From assembly GCA_015680685.1 (NCBI GenBank), contig MNCI01003975.1, positions 2,317,534 through 2,381,533 of the forward strand: a stretch of DNA of 64,000 nt. The letters run 5' to 3'. Below the pieces are notes generated by a model. That model saw nothing but the letters and a program-made list of their open reading frames with translations, was not told the origin of the DNA and did no database searches. Both the position numbers and the translations under genes were made by a program. Shown in pieces: positions 34,900-46,383 of this stretch (positions within the stretch are counted from its first letter, which is position 1; every line of letters begins with the position of its first letter). This stretch comes from Gnetum montanum (Eukaryota; Streptophyta; Gnetopsida; Gnetales; Gnetaceae).

Positions 34900-36400
34900 A
34901 TGTATGGTGATGAAAATGGAGGCTATTATGACCTCACCCTTCTTAAGGTCAACCTTGATTACCACATCACGAAATATGAGGGATGTGAAGCTCAATTCCT
35001 ACAGTGCAGGAGGCAACATCACTGCATGGATAGAATTCTCATCTACCAGGATATCCTCCATGATAGCAATGAAGGTTAGCATTTGCACTAGCACTTCATA
35101 GTGGGTAGATGAGGCTATAATCAGGTCATACAGACTTAATGTGGTATTTTTTTTACTCCTATTTGACTTGGGTTAGCACATCTATGAAGTCCTTGCCATT
35201 GTCTACAGTTTTATCAGCCTTAACTTCCTCATGAAACCTAAGAGACAAATCTCTCATGGAGTCAACTTAGGCTTTACTTGCCTATCCTATTTGGAGGCCT
35301 CAATGCTCAATTGTGATTTGTTGGTTGTGGCCTTTTTAGTTGCTTCGATCATAGGGACTGTACAGACAGGGATCAGCCTCGATGAATCAAGTGCTCTTTG
35401 GTCTCATTGTTACTTAGCCATTTCATCTATGAGGTGTTTGTAGGGCCTCTTGCATTGCCATTTAGTGGGTCTACCCATTTTTCCAGTGAGGTCGGCCTTG
35501 GACAACAAGGGGCTAATCAGTTGCCCACTATCAAGCTTTGGGTAGGTGAGAGACCAATATATTGTGGCACCCTAATAACAAAAGGTGGCTGAGCAGTTAT
35601 TTTTTCAACATGTTGTGGTACCTTGACCATGAAGGCTATTGTGGGTGCCCAAGGTGGTGCTCTAACAATGAAGGGGGACCTCAAACTCATGAAGGCCAAG
35701 GGAACCCTTGCACTACTAGAAGGCACTCAGACCACAAAAGGCTACTACACCAATTATGACTTGTCACCCATGCTGATTATGCTTATGATGTAGCAAGTAC
35801 CATATATGTTTAGAGGGTCATTGTACACCCTCATGGATTGGTTCTAGGGCCTAATCGAGTTTGTCATGTCAAGTACTAGTTCGTCCCTATCTATCATCCT
35901 TTGCAGATCATCTTGCAAAGCTCAACAAAAGTTCGTGCTATGATTGGACAACTGGTGTATTGACAAAATTGGTCCAAGCTGAAGTGCTATGGGACCTGGG
36001 CTTGTTTGTTGCTACTAAGCTAGGATTCCTCAGTAGCTTGTAATACCTATCATGCCTTTTGTAGGCATCCTCAAACATTTGCTTATGTTGGATGCACCTA
36101 GCTTTCAATAGTTATTCCAGCAGTTCTAAGGGTTTCAGTGACAATGAGGTATACTTTGAGTAATCCTTATTCTTAAAGTTGGACCTTTGGCCAACTTGTG
36201 TCATGGCCATTGTAGATGTAGGTAGGTTAGTGGCCTTGGTGCTAGAGTTGGAAACTCTATGAGCCAAGGCCTTGGGCTACCTAGCTGTTGACCCTCGATT
36301 GGTTGCTTTAGCATGTGTGGCTACCATTGCCACTCTTGCATTCTATTTTCTTGCACACAAGTTTTTGTAGGCCACATAGGCCAAGTCCTTGCTAGCTTAT
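34900..36400 (-). pseudogene. Decayed gag C-terminal region of element G
   Basis: By position this is the gag tail between capsid and protease. Only short minus-strand pieces are open (for example 35726-35517, Ala/Pro/Ser-rich). I see no zinc knuckle. Plus-strand open frames in the interval look like shadows. Confidence 0.35.
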
Positions 36401-36990
36401 GCTACGTCTTCTATGGTCTTAGTTTGGGTAAAGGCCTAGCTTAGGGATTGTGGGCCTAAGTAGTATAGTTTTGACTTGATGAAGTCATTAACTATGCCTT
36501 TGAAGATAGCCAAGAGGTGTGCCTTGGCTATTGGCTCTTATATTTCGTTTAATGAGGTGCTCCAGTGTTGGATAAACTTTTGCATAGGCTTTAGATGGCC
36601 CTGCTTGATCTACATTAGCTAGTCCAAGATTGCTTCTAGCTTCAAGTTGTACTTGAAGCATGTCATGAACTGGCTTAAGAGGTCTTCCAAAGAGGAAATA
36701 GAACCTTTGGGTAGTGCTCAGTATCAATCTAGCACTTTACTAGTTAGTGACATGATAAATATGCATGTGATGATGTATGGCCAAGCCTGCAGTAGCAGGC
36801 ACTCAGATCTAAACATGACTAGGTACGTGTTGGGGTTTTCTTCACCATTATACTTGGTGAATTGGGGTAATGGGACCCAGTTGCTAGAGTTAGGGGTGGG
36901 ACTGTAAGACTTATAGGATCATCCTAATAGAAGTCCACCACCTTGATGGTTTTAGAGGAAGTGACTTTGAGTCACCTCACCTCCTCCATC
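36400..36990 (-). pseudogene. Gag capsid domain of element G
   Basis: The minus frame reads ALPKGSISSLEDLLSQF, FKYNLKLEAIL and, after stops, LLAIFKGIVNDFIKSKL with YLGPQS. This is the Tat/Ogre gag core (usual LPxGSIxSWxDL-xxF--xFK ... D-LxxxKQ). Many TAG codons replace Gln or Trp. No intact start is seen. Gag would form the particle shell. Confidence 0.65.
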
Positions 36991-36999
36991 AAACTTTGG

Positions 37000-38300
37000 A
37001 TCAGCTGAAATGCTTGATCCAAGTTTTGAGATGCACCAGTTGGTTGCATTGGTTATGCTATCTGCTGTGTTGGTTGTATGGACCAAGGCCAAATTGTCAG
37101 TTGCTAAGCCACACAATGCAGTTGATGTGTTGGCAATGCTATGGACATAATGACTAGGGCAAGCCATGGACACATGGATTAGACTAACACTAAGGGCACC
37201 AATGAAATAGGTAGGATGTAGGGTGCCTAAGTCGTTTTGGGCATGGAGATGGGCCCTACGTGAACATAGGGCTAAGCTGACATGATTGCTGCTAGCAAAG
37301 ATGGCTAGGCAAGTTGAGATGATGCCATGAAGGGTAAGTTAAATGGAGTTGTTGCATCATATTGCATGTAGTATGTTTGATGTGTTACCACTATAGGTGT
37401 CAACCTAAGCCTGACAGAATAGGAAGGTGATGTGGTGTTATAACCATCTTGGGGAGGATGGGTGAACTAAATCAAGGGGAGCTAAATTGGGGAGTGGTTG
37501 TTGGAAGATGGTGTGGAAGGGGCTCTCATATTCAAAGTGAGCTTTGAACTTGTCTTCTTCTTCTTGTAGGAATTCCTCATAGTTAGTTTCCATGTCACAC
37601 TCACTTGCTCATATGAGCTACGATAATAACTGGTGGTGGAACTCTACAAGTAGGATGATGTTGAACAAGGAAGGAATATACTCTTGTCCATCCCAGTGGA
37701 TTAGTTCAAAGTCCTGTTTTGCCTCCATGTCAAGGCAATCCACGGGTAACCCTACTTGGATCTTTGCATATATAAAGTTGTATTATTCATTGCTGAGTAC
37801 AACATACTCTGGGTCTTGGCCACATAGCCTAAGGGATTACCTCAGTCTTGCCATCACAAGATTCTCAACGTTGTCAATCCTAGCCTCTTGTTGGATGGTA
37901 AAGGTGTCAAGTACATTTGACACTAACGTCAAAGGCTAATTTGTATTCATGGTTGCAAATCAAGTCATGAAAGGGAGAGCTACAGGTTGTTGGTTGCATA
38001 GTGCTATGGACAACACTGAAACTAGCCCTATTTTAGCTAACACCACTAACTACGCTCTCTACACTAAGAGTTTACTATGCTCTCCACGAACTACACTCTC
38101 TATGCTAAGAGCTAACTACGCTCTCTACGTTGAGAGAATAGAGACTTAGGAAAATAGTGGAGAGAAGTGCAATTTGGGTTGCTACATAGGATCCCAGGGG
38201 GATTGACTATGGGATCCAATCTACATTGATCAGTTGATAAACAACTATGATGTAGAGAGCACACAAGAAAACCACAATGAAGTCTAAAAAAGTGGTTCGG
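37000..38300 (-). other. 5' untranslated and gag N-terminal region of element G
   Basis: No frame can be recognised. At 38040-38150 are four tandem CTAACTACGCTCTC-TAC units related to the LTR hairpin arms, lying just downstream of the primer site in element orientation. Confidence 0.4.
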
Positions 38301-38317
38301 CCCTCCTTCTAGTGCCA
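38301..38317 (-). other. Primer-binding site of element G (tRNA-Asn type)
   Basis: The minus strand reads TGGCACTAGAAGGAGGG five bases after the LTR end. From memory, plant tRNA-Asn ends CCTCCTTCTAGCGCCA, so this is complementary with one mismatch. Tat-lineage elements commonly use tRNA-Asn, in agreement with the gag and protease type. Confidence 0.7.
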
Positions 38318-38322
38318 AAAAT

Positions 38323-39802
38323 TGTAACGACTGAAAAGGTTAATGGCTGGAACACTGAGAGATTCATAGCTGCATAGCCTAACCCCAAGTCCATGTGAGG
38401 GCCTACTAGAGGTAGAGTCGAGGTGCCCTAAATAGTCTTGTCAATCAAACAAGGACTTACTAGATGTAACTAGGCTATAGCATGGTTAGCCATGATGCTA
38501 ATGAGAAATGATGCTAAGTGTTCAAACAGTGTCAACATGCAGGGACCATCACCCAAGCATAGTTATAGGCACATCTATGTGATGAAATAGCGAAAAATGC
38601 AAATGAAATGCTAAAAATACAAAAAGAGAGAGAAGTAGAACACCACCCCAAATGGGGTTGAGCTTAGTTAACACCAAAAGGGGTTAGAAGGTACACAAGG
38701 TATAACAAGTGTAGTGGAGAGTGTAGTCACAGTCTTGGAGCTGTTTAGCTACGAAGACTAGTGCTTGTTAGGGCATCTACATCTACTAGGTTGGCCGTTG
38801 TGGTGTACCATGGGCTACAGTGTTTTGCTAGGCTACAATGGGCCTACAGTGGGGCTATGGTCATCTAGAACTTAGCCAAATGCTAATCCAAAAATTTTCC
38901 AACCCTTGATTTGCCAAAATGCCAACCCCTAAAATGTTGAGAATACAAGGTATTTATAGGGTTAGGATTAGTGTGAAATGAGTCATGGTCACCACGTGGC
39001 AAAGGGGACAGTTGGGACTACACTCTCATCCAACTACACTTTCCATTGGGCTGGTGGGGTTAAGCGTAGTTACAATTTTGGGTAAGAGGGGATGCAAGAG
39101 AGAGAGAGATTTCACTAACTCTGCTCACTGGTGATGAGTTAACTGCATTGCTGTGTAATTGCTATGCTATGGAGGCCACTGGAGGCTATTCTAGCTAACT
39201 ATGCTATCCACTAAGGGCTAACTACACTTTGGGGTAGTGGAGAGCATAGTCCTAGGACTTAGAAAAATTTTACAAAAAACTTGCTTTCTACTAACTACAC
39301 TCTAGGTTGGGGGAGAGCGTAGTCTCAATGTTGGTGGAATATGGGCTTTTTGGCAAACTACGCTCCCCAAGGGAGGTTGACTATGCTTCCAACTAGGATG
39401 AGTGTAGTTCAAGACTTACCAAAACTTGTGAAAAGCTACCTTTTTGCTAACTATGCTCCTCACTGGAGGCTAACTCCACTCTAGGTAGTGGAGAGCATAG
39501 TCCCAGCACTTAGAAAAATTTTCAAAAAAATGGCCTTTGTGTTGACTATGCTCTAGGGTAGTGGAGAGCATAGTCCTAGTAGTTAGAAAAATTTGTAGCA
39601 ACTGGCTTTGTGTTGACAATTAGAAAAAATTGCAAACCTAACCTTTGTGTTGACTATACTCTCCATGAGAGGCTGACTACGCTCTAGGGCAATGGAGAGC
39701 ATAGTCCCAAAACTTAGAAAAAATCTACAAAAAATGGCCTCATGCTGACACTTAGAGAAATTTGTAGTCAGGATGCTGTAGTTTGGATTTGGTGGTGTTT
39801 CA
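38323..39802 (-). repeat. 5' LTR of element G (1480 bp; right copy)
   Basis: It is the counterpart of 30488-32077, beginning TGTAACGACT and ending GGTGGTGTTTCA on the plus strand. It carries the same hairpin-unit array (39190-39710), with several arms mutated. The two LTRs are clearly diverged and differ by indels, indicating an old insertion. Confidence 0.85.
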
Positions 39803-39807
39803 GTAGA
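39803..39807. repeat. Target-site duplication GTAGA, right copy (element G)
   Basis: It is identical to 30483-30487. The host element F continues on its right. Confidence 0.85.
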
Positions 39808-40570
39808 AGATGGAAAACTAGAAAAGCCATGATGGCTTGCTCTCCTTCCATAACTTCTCTAGTTATTTCTTCTTTGCCAAATGGAGGAAATAAATGTGAA
39901 GGTCCTTCATGTATTGGATCTTATTCCATACCTTTTTTATTATCTTATTAAGATGAAGAGTATCTGTGGGTTGTTTGATTCATTAATGTTGAAGATAGAA
40001 GTATGTTATCAATGGGATCTTTCTCATTGATAATCAGTGTTATGTGTTTTTATCTAGGATGTTAGTAGGATGATGGTAGGCTTTCCCTTATTTAATTCAT
40101 GGAGATTTTCTAGAACATGATCTTTCCTATAATGAGCTTCTATGATCTAGACATGTAATTGAGAACCTAGTACTCATCTACTATATCTTCCTATTCATTC
40201 CTCATTAAAATAGCTACAAGCATTAATGGAGTTACTTTGTTAACTGGTAACACGATGTTACCTTATATGTTCAACCATTGCATTTACTCATCTTGTTGAA
40301 AAATAAAAGTGAATTTTGAAAATTTGGGATTTGGATGATTATAGATGACCTTCATTTAATATGGCATATTATCATCATCATTATTATGATGAGTTCGATC
40401 ATTGCTCCTTAAAGTGTTATCTATAAAACATGGAGAATTTTTCCTATGAGAATTAGATATGATTAGTTTATACATGTGTTTTAGAATATCAAAGTTTTAT
40501 AGAAGGATAAATTATAAAAATCTTTGCATAACGATTATACATAATATAACATCCTAGACTACTAGCATCA
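39808..40570 (-). pseudogene. Gag N-terminal part and leader of element F
   Basis: Position and orientation predict the start of F's gag. The minus strand gives GKEEITREVMEGEQAIMAF near 39880, weakly matching the corresponding part of element C. No further frame can be followed. Confidence 0.35.
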
Positions 40571-40588
40571 TCCTTGGCAACAACACCA
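40571..40588 (-). other. Primer-binding site of element F (tRNA-Asp type)
   Basis: The minus strand reads TGGTGTTGTTGCCAAGGA, matching TGGCACCGTTGCCGGGGA of element I at 13 of 18 positions. It lies two bases from an LTR end that reads CTCATTGGTTATCA on the minus strand. Confidence 0.65.
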
Positions 40589-40590
40589 AA

Positions 40591-41160
40591 TGATAACCAA
40601 TGAGTATGTTTAATAGTCCATTATAAAATCTATAAGTTTTATGGTAAACTATGTTCTAATTCGTAAGTGGTACCATCATTAGAGTTTAGAAGGTTATTCG
40701 ATCATCACATATCATTATCGTCCCATTTGAACTAGTAGTGGTTCTAGTGCATATGGTTTATTCCAAGTGAGATATATGATCACGATGCTATTTAGTCACT
40801 TAATTAAGCTACTTGAAATTAAAACATAATTATTTAATCTAATTAATAACAAATGTAAATCATAGTATATTGTAAGTATGATAAATGTTTACTTCCAACT
40901 AGCTGTACATGCTCTAAACTCACACATCTACTATTGGGATTACCATGCATTATGACATTGAGAAAACCAAGCACTAGTGTTGGGATTATCAAGTGAACAT
41001 GTGCTTATCCTTAAATTTTGTCATGCTCATTCTACCAAGTTATTAATGTGCATGGACAAGTAAATCATTAAGTTAATTACATCAAAAAGTAAACAACATC
41101 AAAAAGTAAATAATAATTAAAGTAATTCTAGACTAAGCTAGAGCACCGTAATGGAAGAAA
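40591..41160 (-). repeat. 5' LTR of element F (partial)
   Basis: The minus strand contains GCATGGTAATCCCAATAG and GCTTGG-type blocks matching U5 of elements A, C and J. It ends ...TTATCA at 40591 beside the primer site. The U3 half is missing; different sequence begins at about 41168. Confidence 0.55.
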
Positions 41161-41167
41161 ATCAATT

Positions 41168-43100
41168 TATAACACCCCACTAACCAAGCTTGGAAAAGAA
41201 GCATACATATAAAAATAAAATGAAACTTAATAATAATAGAGGATGTCAAAGACAATATGATAGGAAAAGTAGTAGGCATCCACATTACAAGCACATAGAT
41301 GCAAAAAAATATATGAACAGTGAAAAAAACTATTAAATATAGTGACAATAACCCCATACATACAAAAAATAATCTATACACTAGTTATACATAGTTTGAA
41401 TTCGTAATGGCTAAGCTATAAATAATAGTAATCAGGTATAAAAAATAACAAATTAATTTTAAAACATTAGCATTAATTAAAACATTAAGAAAGGCATTAG
41501 TCTCTAATACAATAAAAATAGTTAAATAAAAATTAAATAAAATATCCAATGCTATAGAAATAAATATCCATAATAAATTTAGGCCTACACTAAAGATAGG
41601 CAACTATAAAATTTTCAAAAAAAATTAAATAAGTATTACATAGTACCAAATACTAGTTGGACATCATAGCTTAGAAGAAAACCATACTAAACTTACAACT
41701 TAAATCCAAATTTACAATTGTATAAAAAGAAACTATTTAAAGCATCAACTCCTCCATCTATCTCATCATTCTTAAAACTAACTAATCACTTATAAGACAT
41801 AAAAATAAAAATTAAATTAATCATGAGACTAAGTACGAAAAAAACCTACAAATACTCCCTTATGAGTTTTGGCATTAAATACTGGGTAGCTAGATAATCA
41901 TGCAAACAGGTAGCTATACTAAAATGTTAGCACCAAACAACCAAACATGCTAAATATGATATAAATTGCCAAATACTAAATAATTCAAATGAAACTAAAA
42001 TAATTAAAAGATTCCACCATAATCCCTATACTCAAAAAATTCCAAAACTAAACAAGTAATACTTATGAAGAAATGTAACCACCATAAGTATCTAGTACTT
42101 TCTAAGAAATGTGATATGCATAAGTACTACAAAAATAAATTTTACACTTAGTAAAAAATAAAACCTACATAAGCATTTGATACTTACCAAGAAATATGAC
42201 CCATGTAAATACCACAAATTGTTAGAAATAGTCATCAAGAAATGTAACCTATGTAAGCATTGTTAACCAAACAAGTACAAATACCAAGCATCAACCAAAT
42301 AATAATAACTATCAAATATATATCAATTTAAAGAAATTCTAGGTCATGGAGAAACATGTCAAAAATACTTAGCAAGTTAAATAAAAAAATCTAAGCCAAA
42401 GAGATTGTTGCCAAGTAGGGATTTGAAGTGACTAAGAACTCAAAACTAAGGTTCTAAAAGAATGACTAAGATTACAAAAAATTACAAACTATAATCTAAA
42501 ATTATAAAGATTTTTTTTTTAGTTTTTAAAATCATAAAAATATGATTAACTATTATTTTAAAAATTTCTAAAATTCCAAAAACTCTTAAAATTTATGTTT
42601 TGGCCGTTTTCACCATTTTTAGGATCCGAAAGATAAGGGATTACTATGACATCTAAATTTGATGTTAGAATTTTCCTAACTTGTTTTGTAACTTTAAAAT
42701 GGATTGCAATGTTTTCAAAAGGTATCCATGGGATGTGCACTAGAGAGTTAAGTATTTGTTTTAGGTCATCTCCATCTAGACTTGTCTCAAATCTCAAGAA
42801 TATGAATTAAAGTCTAAAACCATAGTTCTATGATCTAAAAATTTGGTAGAATAGAAATTGAGTCAAAATTGATCTAAGTGAAGCCAAAATCAATTTTTAA
42901 CATAGCATGAATGATAAAATCTACAAAAGTACTATATCTTAGAAAACATGAAGAAAATAAATTATATTTCACATATAAGAATTTTATGAAATAACTAATG
43001 AACAAAATAAAACTAATCAAAATGAATCAACATGTTACCAAAGCATAATAAACTTGAAAAGTAAAGCAAAGTACCAAATTTATCCTACCTTATTAATAGC
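41168..43100 (+). other. AT-rich stretch, possible chromovirus LTR
   Basis: It begins TATAACACCCCAC, close to the chromovirus LTR start TGTAACACCCC, after a purine-rich stretch. The next 1.9 kb is very A-rich with repeated TAAGCATTGATACTT-type and AGAAATGTAACC motifs near 42050-42260. No gene is seen on either strand; small frames such as 41133-41603 minus are low-complexity. Confidence 0.3.
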
Positions 43101-43102
43101 AC

Positions 43103-44281
43103 TGTTGCTAAAAACATTATGGATCGTTGAACTTCGAAGGGGGAATTAAAACTTTAGAAACCAAAGTGCACACACAAAATTTACATGGTTCCCCAACTTG
43201 GGTAGTCCACACTCAGAGGGTAGATCAGAAGTACACCTCTAGACTTTGTTGCTCTCAAATGTGGTTTGAAGGGTCCACACCCTATACAGTCTTCAAGTCT
43301 GGCTCCAAAGTGTTGTGCCACAACACCAACCACTCAACCATACAAGGTTCCATCAAGTCTGGCTCCAAAGTGTTGTGCCGCAACACCAACCACTTAATCC
43401 CATAGGATACCAACAAGCTGAAGCAAAATGCCTTCCTATAAGAAGCACATCAACCCCATAGGGCAACAAGAGAGAACAATTACAAGGGATGAATGCAACA
43501 TAGTTTGTTGATCCTTGTACTTTAAGGTACATCACACTTTACAATGAACAAATGGTGATACAATGAAGAGCAACAATGAATACAATGATAGGCAAATGAT
43601 TAAACAATGATTGTACATAAGCTTGCACATTTCTCAATGCATATGATATCTTCATATAGATGTCATGTTTCTAAATCCATCTTGGAACTCATGTAATGGG
43701 TAGACAACGATCACTAATAGTCATGGAAAATATCTTCTTTGTGCCTAAGACATCTTTCTGAATTTTCCTTCTATTCTAGAAAGACATCTTTCTCCATTTT
43801 GGAAGATGTATTTCTCTCGAGAAAGGCATCTTTCTGAAACTAGCTTGTATTCTATGAAGACGTCTTTGCCTAAGGAAAGATCTCTGTTGTTTCTTGAAGA
43901 CATCTTTACTTGTGTTCACTCCAATTCTACCAAGACATCTATTGTTTTCTGGAGACATCTTTCTTCAACTTTCTTTGTTCTTTGAATTCATCATTCCTTG
44001 TCCACAACCTTAATCTTCCATATGCTTTAATGATCATAACTATTCTTGTATAGTACTTGGTCCTTGTCCATGTTCATTGGAAGTCTTCCATGTTCATTTA
44101 AGACCTTGTGGATGATCTTCTCCTCTGAGCTCTAGACTAGTTTGTTTCTTATCATCTATGTAGGCTTTAGCTCATCTTGGTTTCCCATGTACATAGACCT
44201 ACAAACACAATAACCACACAAGCATGCAAAAAACCTTTGAATCCATTTTACTTAACATTTTGACATACCAAAAGGTCCACA
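43103..44281 (-). repeat. 3' LTR of element H (about 1180 bp)
   Basis: In element orientation it starts TGTGGACCTTTTGG directly after the purine tract; the other end, TGTTGC on the plus strand, is tentative. It contains a two-copy tandem repeat (CATCAAGTCTGGCTCCAAAG at about 43300 and 43351) and a GACATCTTTCT-rich segment (43740-43960). Confidence 0.5.
43296..43396. repeat. Direct repeat in the LTR of H
   Basis: CAAGTCTGGCTCCAAAGTGT, then TGTGCC-CAACACCAACCACT, occurs twice with a period of about 55 bp (43299 and 43354). The copies are almost identical. Confidence 0.75.
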
Positions 44282-44302
44282 ATCTCCCCCTTTTTGGTGA
44301 TG
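44282..44302 (-). other. Polypurine tract of element H
   Basis: The minus strand CACCAAAAAGGGGGAGAT immediately precedes the LTR start. A run like AAAAAGGGGGAGAT is characteristic of many plant copia elements. A related tract on the same strand, AAAAAGGGGGAGAG, lies at about 44350-44366. Confidence 0.65.
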
Positions 44303-45725
44303 TTCAAAACTTAAGAAAATGGATTAATCATCATACAAATATAACGATACTACTCTCCCCCTTTTTGAATAGTAGCAAACAGGGTAAAGTACCCAAACTT
44401 GGTGCAAATGAGATATAAAGAAATAATAATTTTCAAATAATATGTAGACATAATCCCAAAAACATATAGTGAAGCAAGAAAATCAATTTAAGGAATACAT
44501 ATTTTTCAACGTTGATCCAAGCCTTCCAAGTGATATTCAAACTTAAAGCTTGTAATGAAGTGTAAAATTTGAAGATCAAGTAACCTATCTCAATAAGTAA
44601 TTAGTAGTACACAATGTTTTAATGTTCAAATATTCTCCATCTTTGTAAAACATCAACAAATGGACATATCTTTATGGTAAGGAGAATATAGCAATACAAC
44701 TTTAAAATTTGAAAATAGCCATGTCAAATACTAAATTCTTCATCGTAAGCCAAACTATTCAATGAATGAGTCAACGAAAATAACATCAACTAATTTCTTT
44801 ACAAAAGTAGGTACTTCTTGCTTTAGCTTATGATTGAATATGGAATAGGTGGGCTGAAGATACATTCAAATTTGCTCTTATCAATTCAAAACAAATGAGA
44901 TACAACACATAACTTTGATGCCAAAGACCAAATATAGATAAGACAAGAACAAGAAATATATCTAAATGCCTTATTATGACTTATATCTCTTAACAAAAAA
45001 TCATTGACATCAAAAGAAGAATAGGGAAGTTAAGAGAAACAAGCATAGATAGCAAAAAAAATAAACACATAACACAACTCATGCTGATAGAGAACTAAGT
45101 ATTTACCTTATTTTTATCAAAGGATATCAGGAACACAAATTCAAGATTCAACCAACTATTTAACAGAACAAAAAAAAAATACCTCTTGAAGACCTTTTCT
45201 TACCCATTTTGGAGTATCTTGATATTTCAGCATTCCTTGGCTGAAGTCTCCAAAGACTCCCCTTACATTGGTAACCTCCAAGATGAAGATGGATTATGAG
45301 TAAGCTCCCCCTACACATGTGCAACTTTTCTTAGGCCTTTAAGATCAACTTGTCAATCATCAAAGTACTACAACTATAGTTCACTATTAAGATCCAATGT
45401 GGAGACTAATGTTTCTAAACCATAATATTAATAAAATTTTTAGGGATCTATCTTATCTGAATAATATTCCAAAGGACATGATCTTAGGATCATATCATCA
45501 CATGAAATTTAGATTAAGTAACATTGAATGCAAGTTAAAAATCAAACTAAAATAATTATAAGATGAAGGTCCAAGGGAAATTATTACAAGTGCTACACTA
45601 AACATTTTCATAGAATTGATTGAATCCAACTCAACAAGGAATGTAAGAGAAGCTCAAAAATACTAAACAATTATTCTACCACCTTTCTGATCTAGAAAGG
45701 ATACAAAACAAATTTGGACTTCTCA
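44303..45725 (-). other. Non-coding interior of element H, left of insertion I
   Basis: It is A-rich. No protease, integrase or reverse transcriptase motif was found on the minus strand. It contains short direct repeats of AAACATATA-type but nothing that supports a gene. Confidence 0.4.
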
Positions 45726-45730
45726 AACAC
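45726..45730. repeat. Target-site duplication AACAC, left copy (element I)
   Basis: AACAC precedes TGATGAG of the 5' LTR and is repeated exactly at 53388-53392 after the 3' LTR. Confidence 0.95.
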
Positions 45731-45847
45731 TGATGAGACGCGACTTGCACTGGGCTGCGATATCGCATCCCATGCGATATCGGGTACGCGATATCGCGTC
45801 TTACCCTACAATATCGTGTACGCGATATCGCGTCCCGTCGCCATATC

Positions 45848-45855
45848 TATAAATA
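45848..45855 (+). promoter_or_regulatory. TATA box of the 5' LTR
   Basis: TATAAATA lies 117 bp into the LTR, directly after the GCGATATCGC palindrome cluster. The 3' LTR has the same box at 52434-52441. Transcription would start roughly 30 bp downstream, which places the stem-loop modules in the RNA leader. Confidence 0.7.
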
Positions 45856-46021
45856 AGAGGCGGCACTCCCTTCATTTCCCAATCCTGGCTAGTGTAGCGA
45901 AGCTCTGGCAGATTGATCACTCCAGAGTTAGAATTTTTCCCCATGTGCCTGCAGTAGGAGTCCTAGAGTGAACGGCTCTTTATTCGAGCAGCTTATAACC
46001 TGAACCCAAGTTGTGTACGGC

Positions 46022-46027
46022 AATAAA
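46022..46027 (+). terminator. Polyadenylation signal in the LTR
   Basis: AATAAA is in the conserved block GTACGGCAATAAAGACGAAC. The copy in the 3' LTR (52608-52613) would direct 3' end formation of the element RNA. Element J keeps it (55175-55180). Confidence 0.6.
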
Positions 46028-46097
46028 GACGAACTTGTTTGGATAAACCTTGCAGCACGTGGTTTCATTTATTGCTTTCTTTTCCTGCTTTCCTAGT

Positions 46098-46383
46098 GCG
46101 TTCAAGTACGACTTGATTACGAGCGTCTACGGACGTGTACGGCTAGTCAAGGAATCGGCTGCTTGACGCAATGCATGAGTACGACTCAATTACGAGCATT
46201 GGATGCTTGGTAACCCAGTAGCGTATTCCAGGATTCTGCGCTTGGTAACTCCCGGGTCTAATGTGTACGGCTAGTTGAGGAATCGGCTGCTCATTGCTAG
46301 GCTAGATCGTGTGATAAGTACGACTTAGTTACGAGCACCCACGGGTGTGTACGGCTGGCTAAGGAATCGGCTGCTTATCACAC
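46098..46383 (+). ncRNA. Three covarying stem-loop modules in U5 of the 5' LTR
   Basis: Each module reads arm A, TACGA, stem B, TTACGAG, stem C, loop, C', TGTACGG, B', GAATCGGCT, A'. Stem B: CTTGA/TCAAG, CTCAA/TTGAG, CTTAG/CTAAG. Stem C: CGTC/GACG, CATT/AATG, CACC/GGTG. Arm A: GCGTTCAAG/CTTGACGC (one bulge), ATGAG/CTCAT, GTGTGATAAG/CTTATCACAC. The linkers are near-constant while the stems differ and still pair. The region lies between the polyadenylation site and the primer site, where packaging, dimerisation or translation signals sit in retroelements. Function is inferred. Confidence 0.7.

Larger units (their letters stand above)
30488..39802 (-). mobile_element. Element G: complete non-autonomous Tat-like element (gag-protease only)
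   Basis: 9315 bp with two LTRs, 5-bp TSD GTAGA, tRNA-Asn-type primer site beside the right LTR and a purine tract beside the left LTR, all oriented to the minus strand. Inside are gag, protease and a protease-RT linker, then tandem repeats. No reverse transcriptase or integrase is found; only about 2.2 kb lie between the linker and the purine tract, and 0.7 kb of that is repeats. Such an element would depend on pol from relatives such as B. Frames are broken, so it is old. Confidence 0.85.
25490..41160 (-). mobile_element. Element F: Athila-like element on the minus strand, host of G
   Basis: Reading leftward on the minus strand from 41160: LTR end, tRNA-Asp-type primer site, start of gag, then (after the 9.3-kb insertion G) the rest of gag, protease, reverse transcriptase and integrase. 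All parts are badly decayed, but their order and wording agree with elements C and J. It is interrupted again at 25792-26810 by an LTR-like block. Very few open frames exceed 60 codons, so this is one of the oldest layers. Confidence 0.7.

Noticed and set aside
41133-41603. Hydrophobic minus-strand frames resembling membrane proteins
   Set aside because: Low-complexity AT-rich DNA gives Phe/Ile/Leu-rich translations; there are no homologous blocks.
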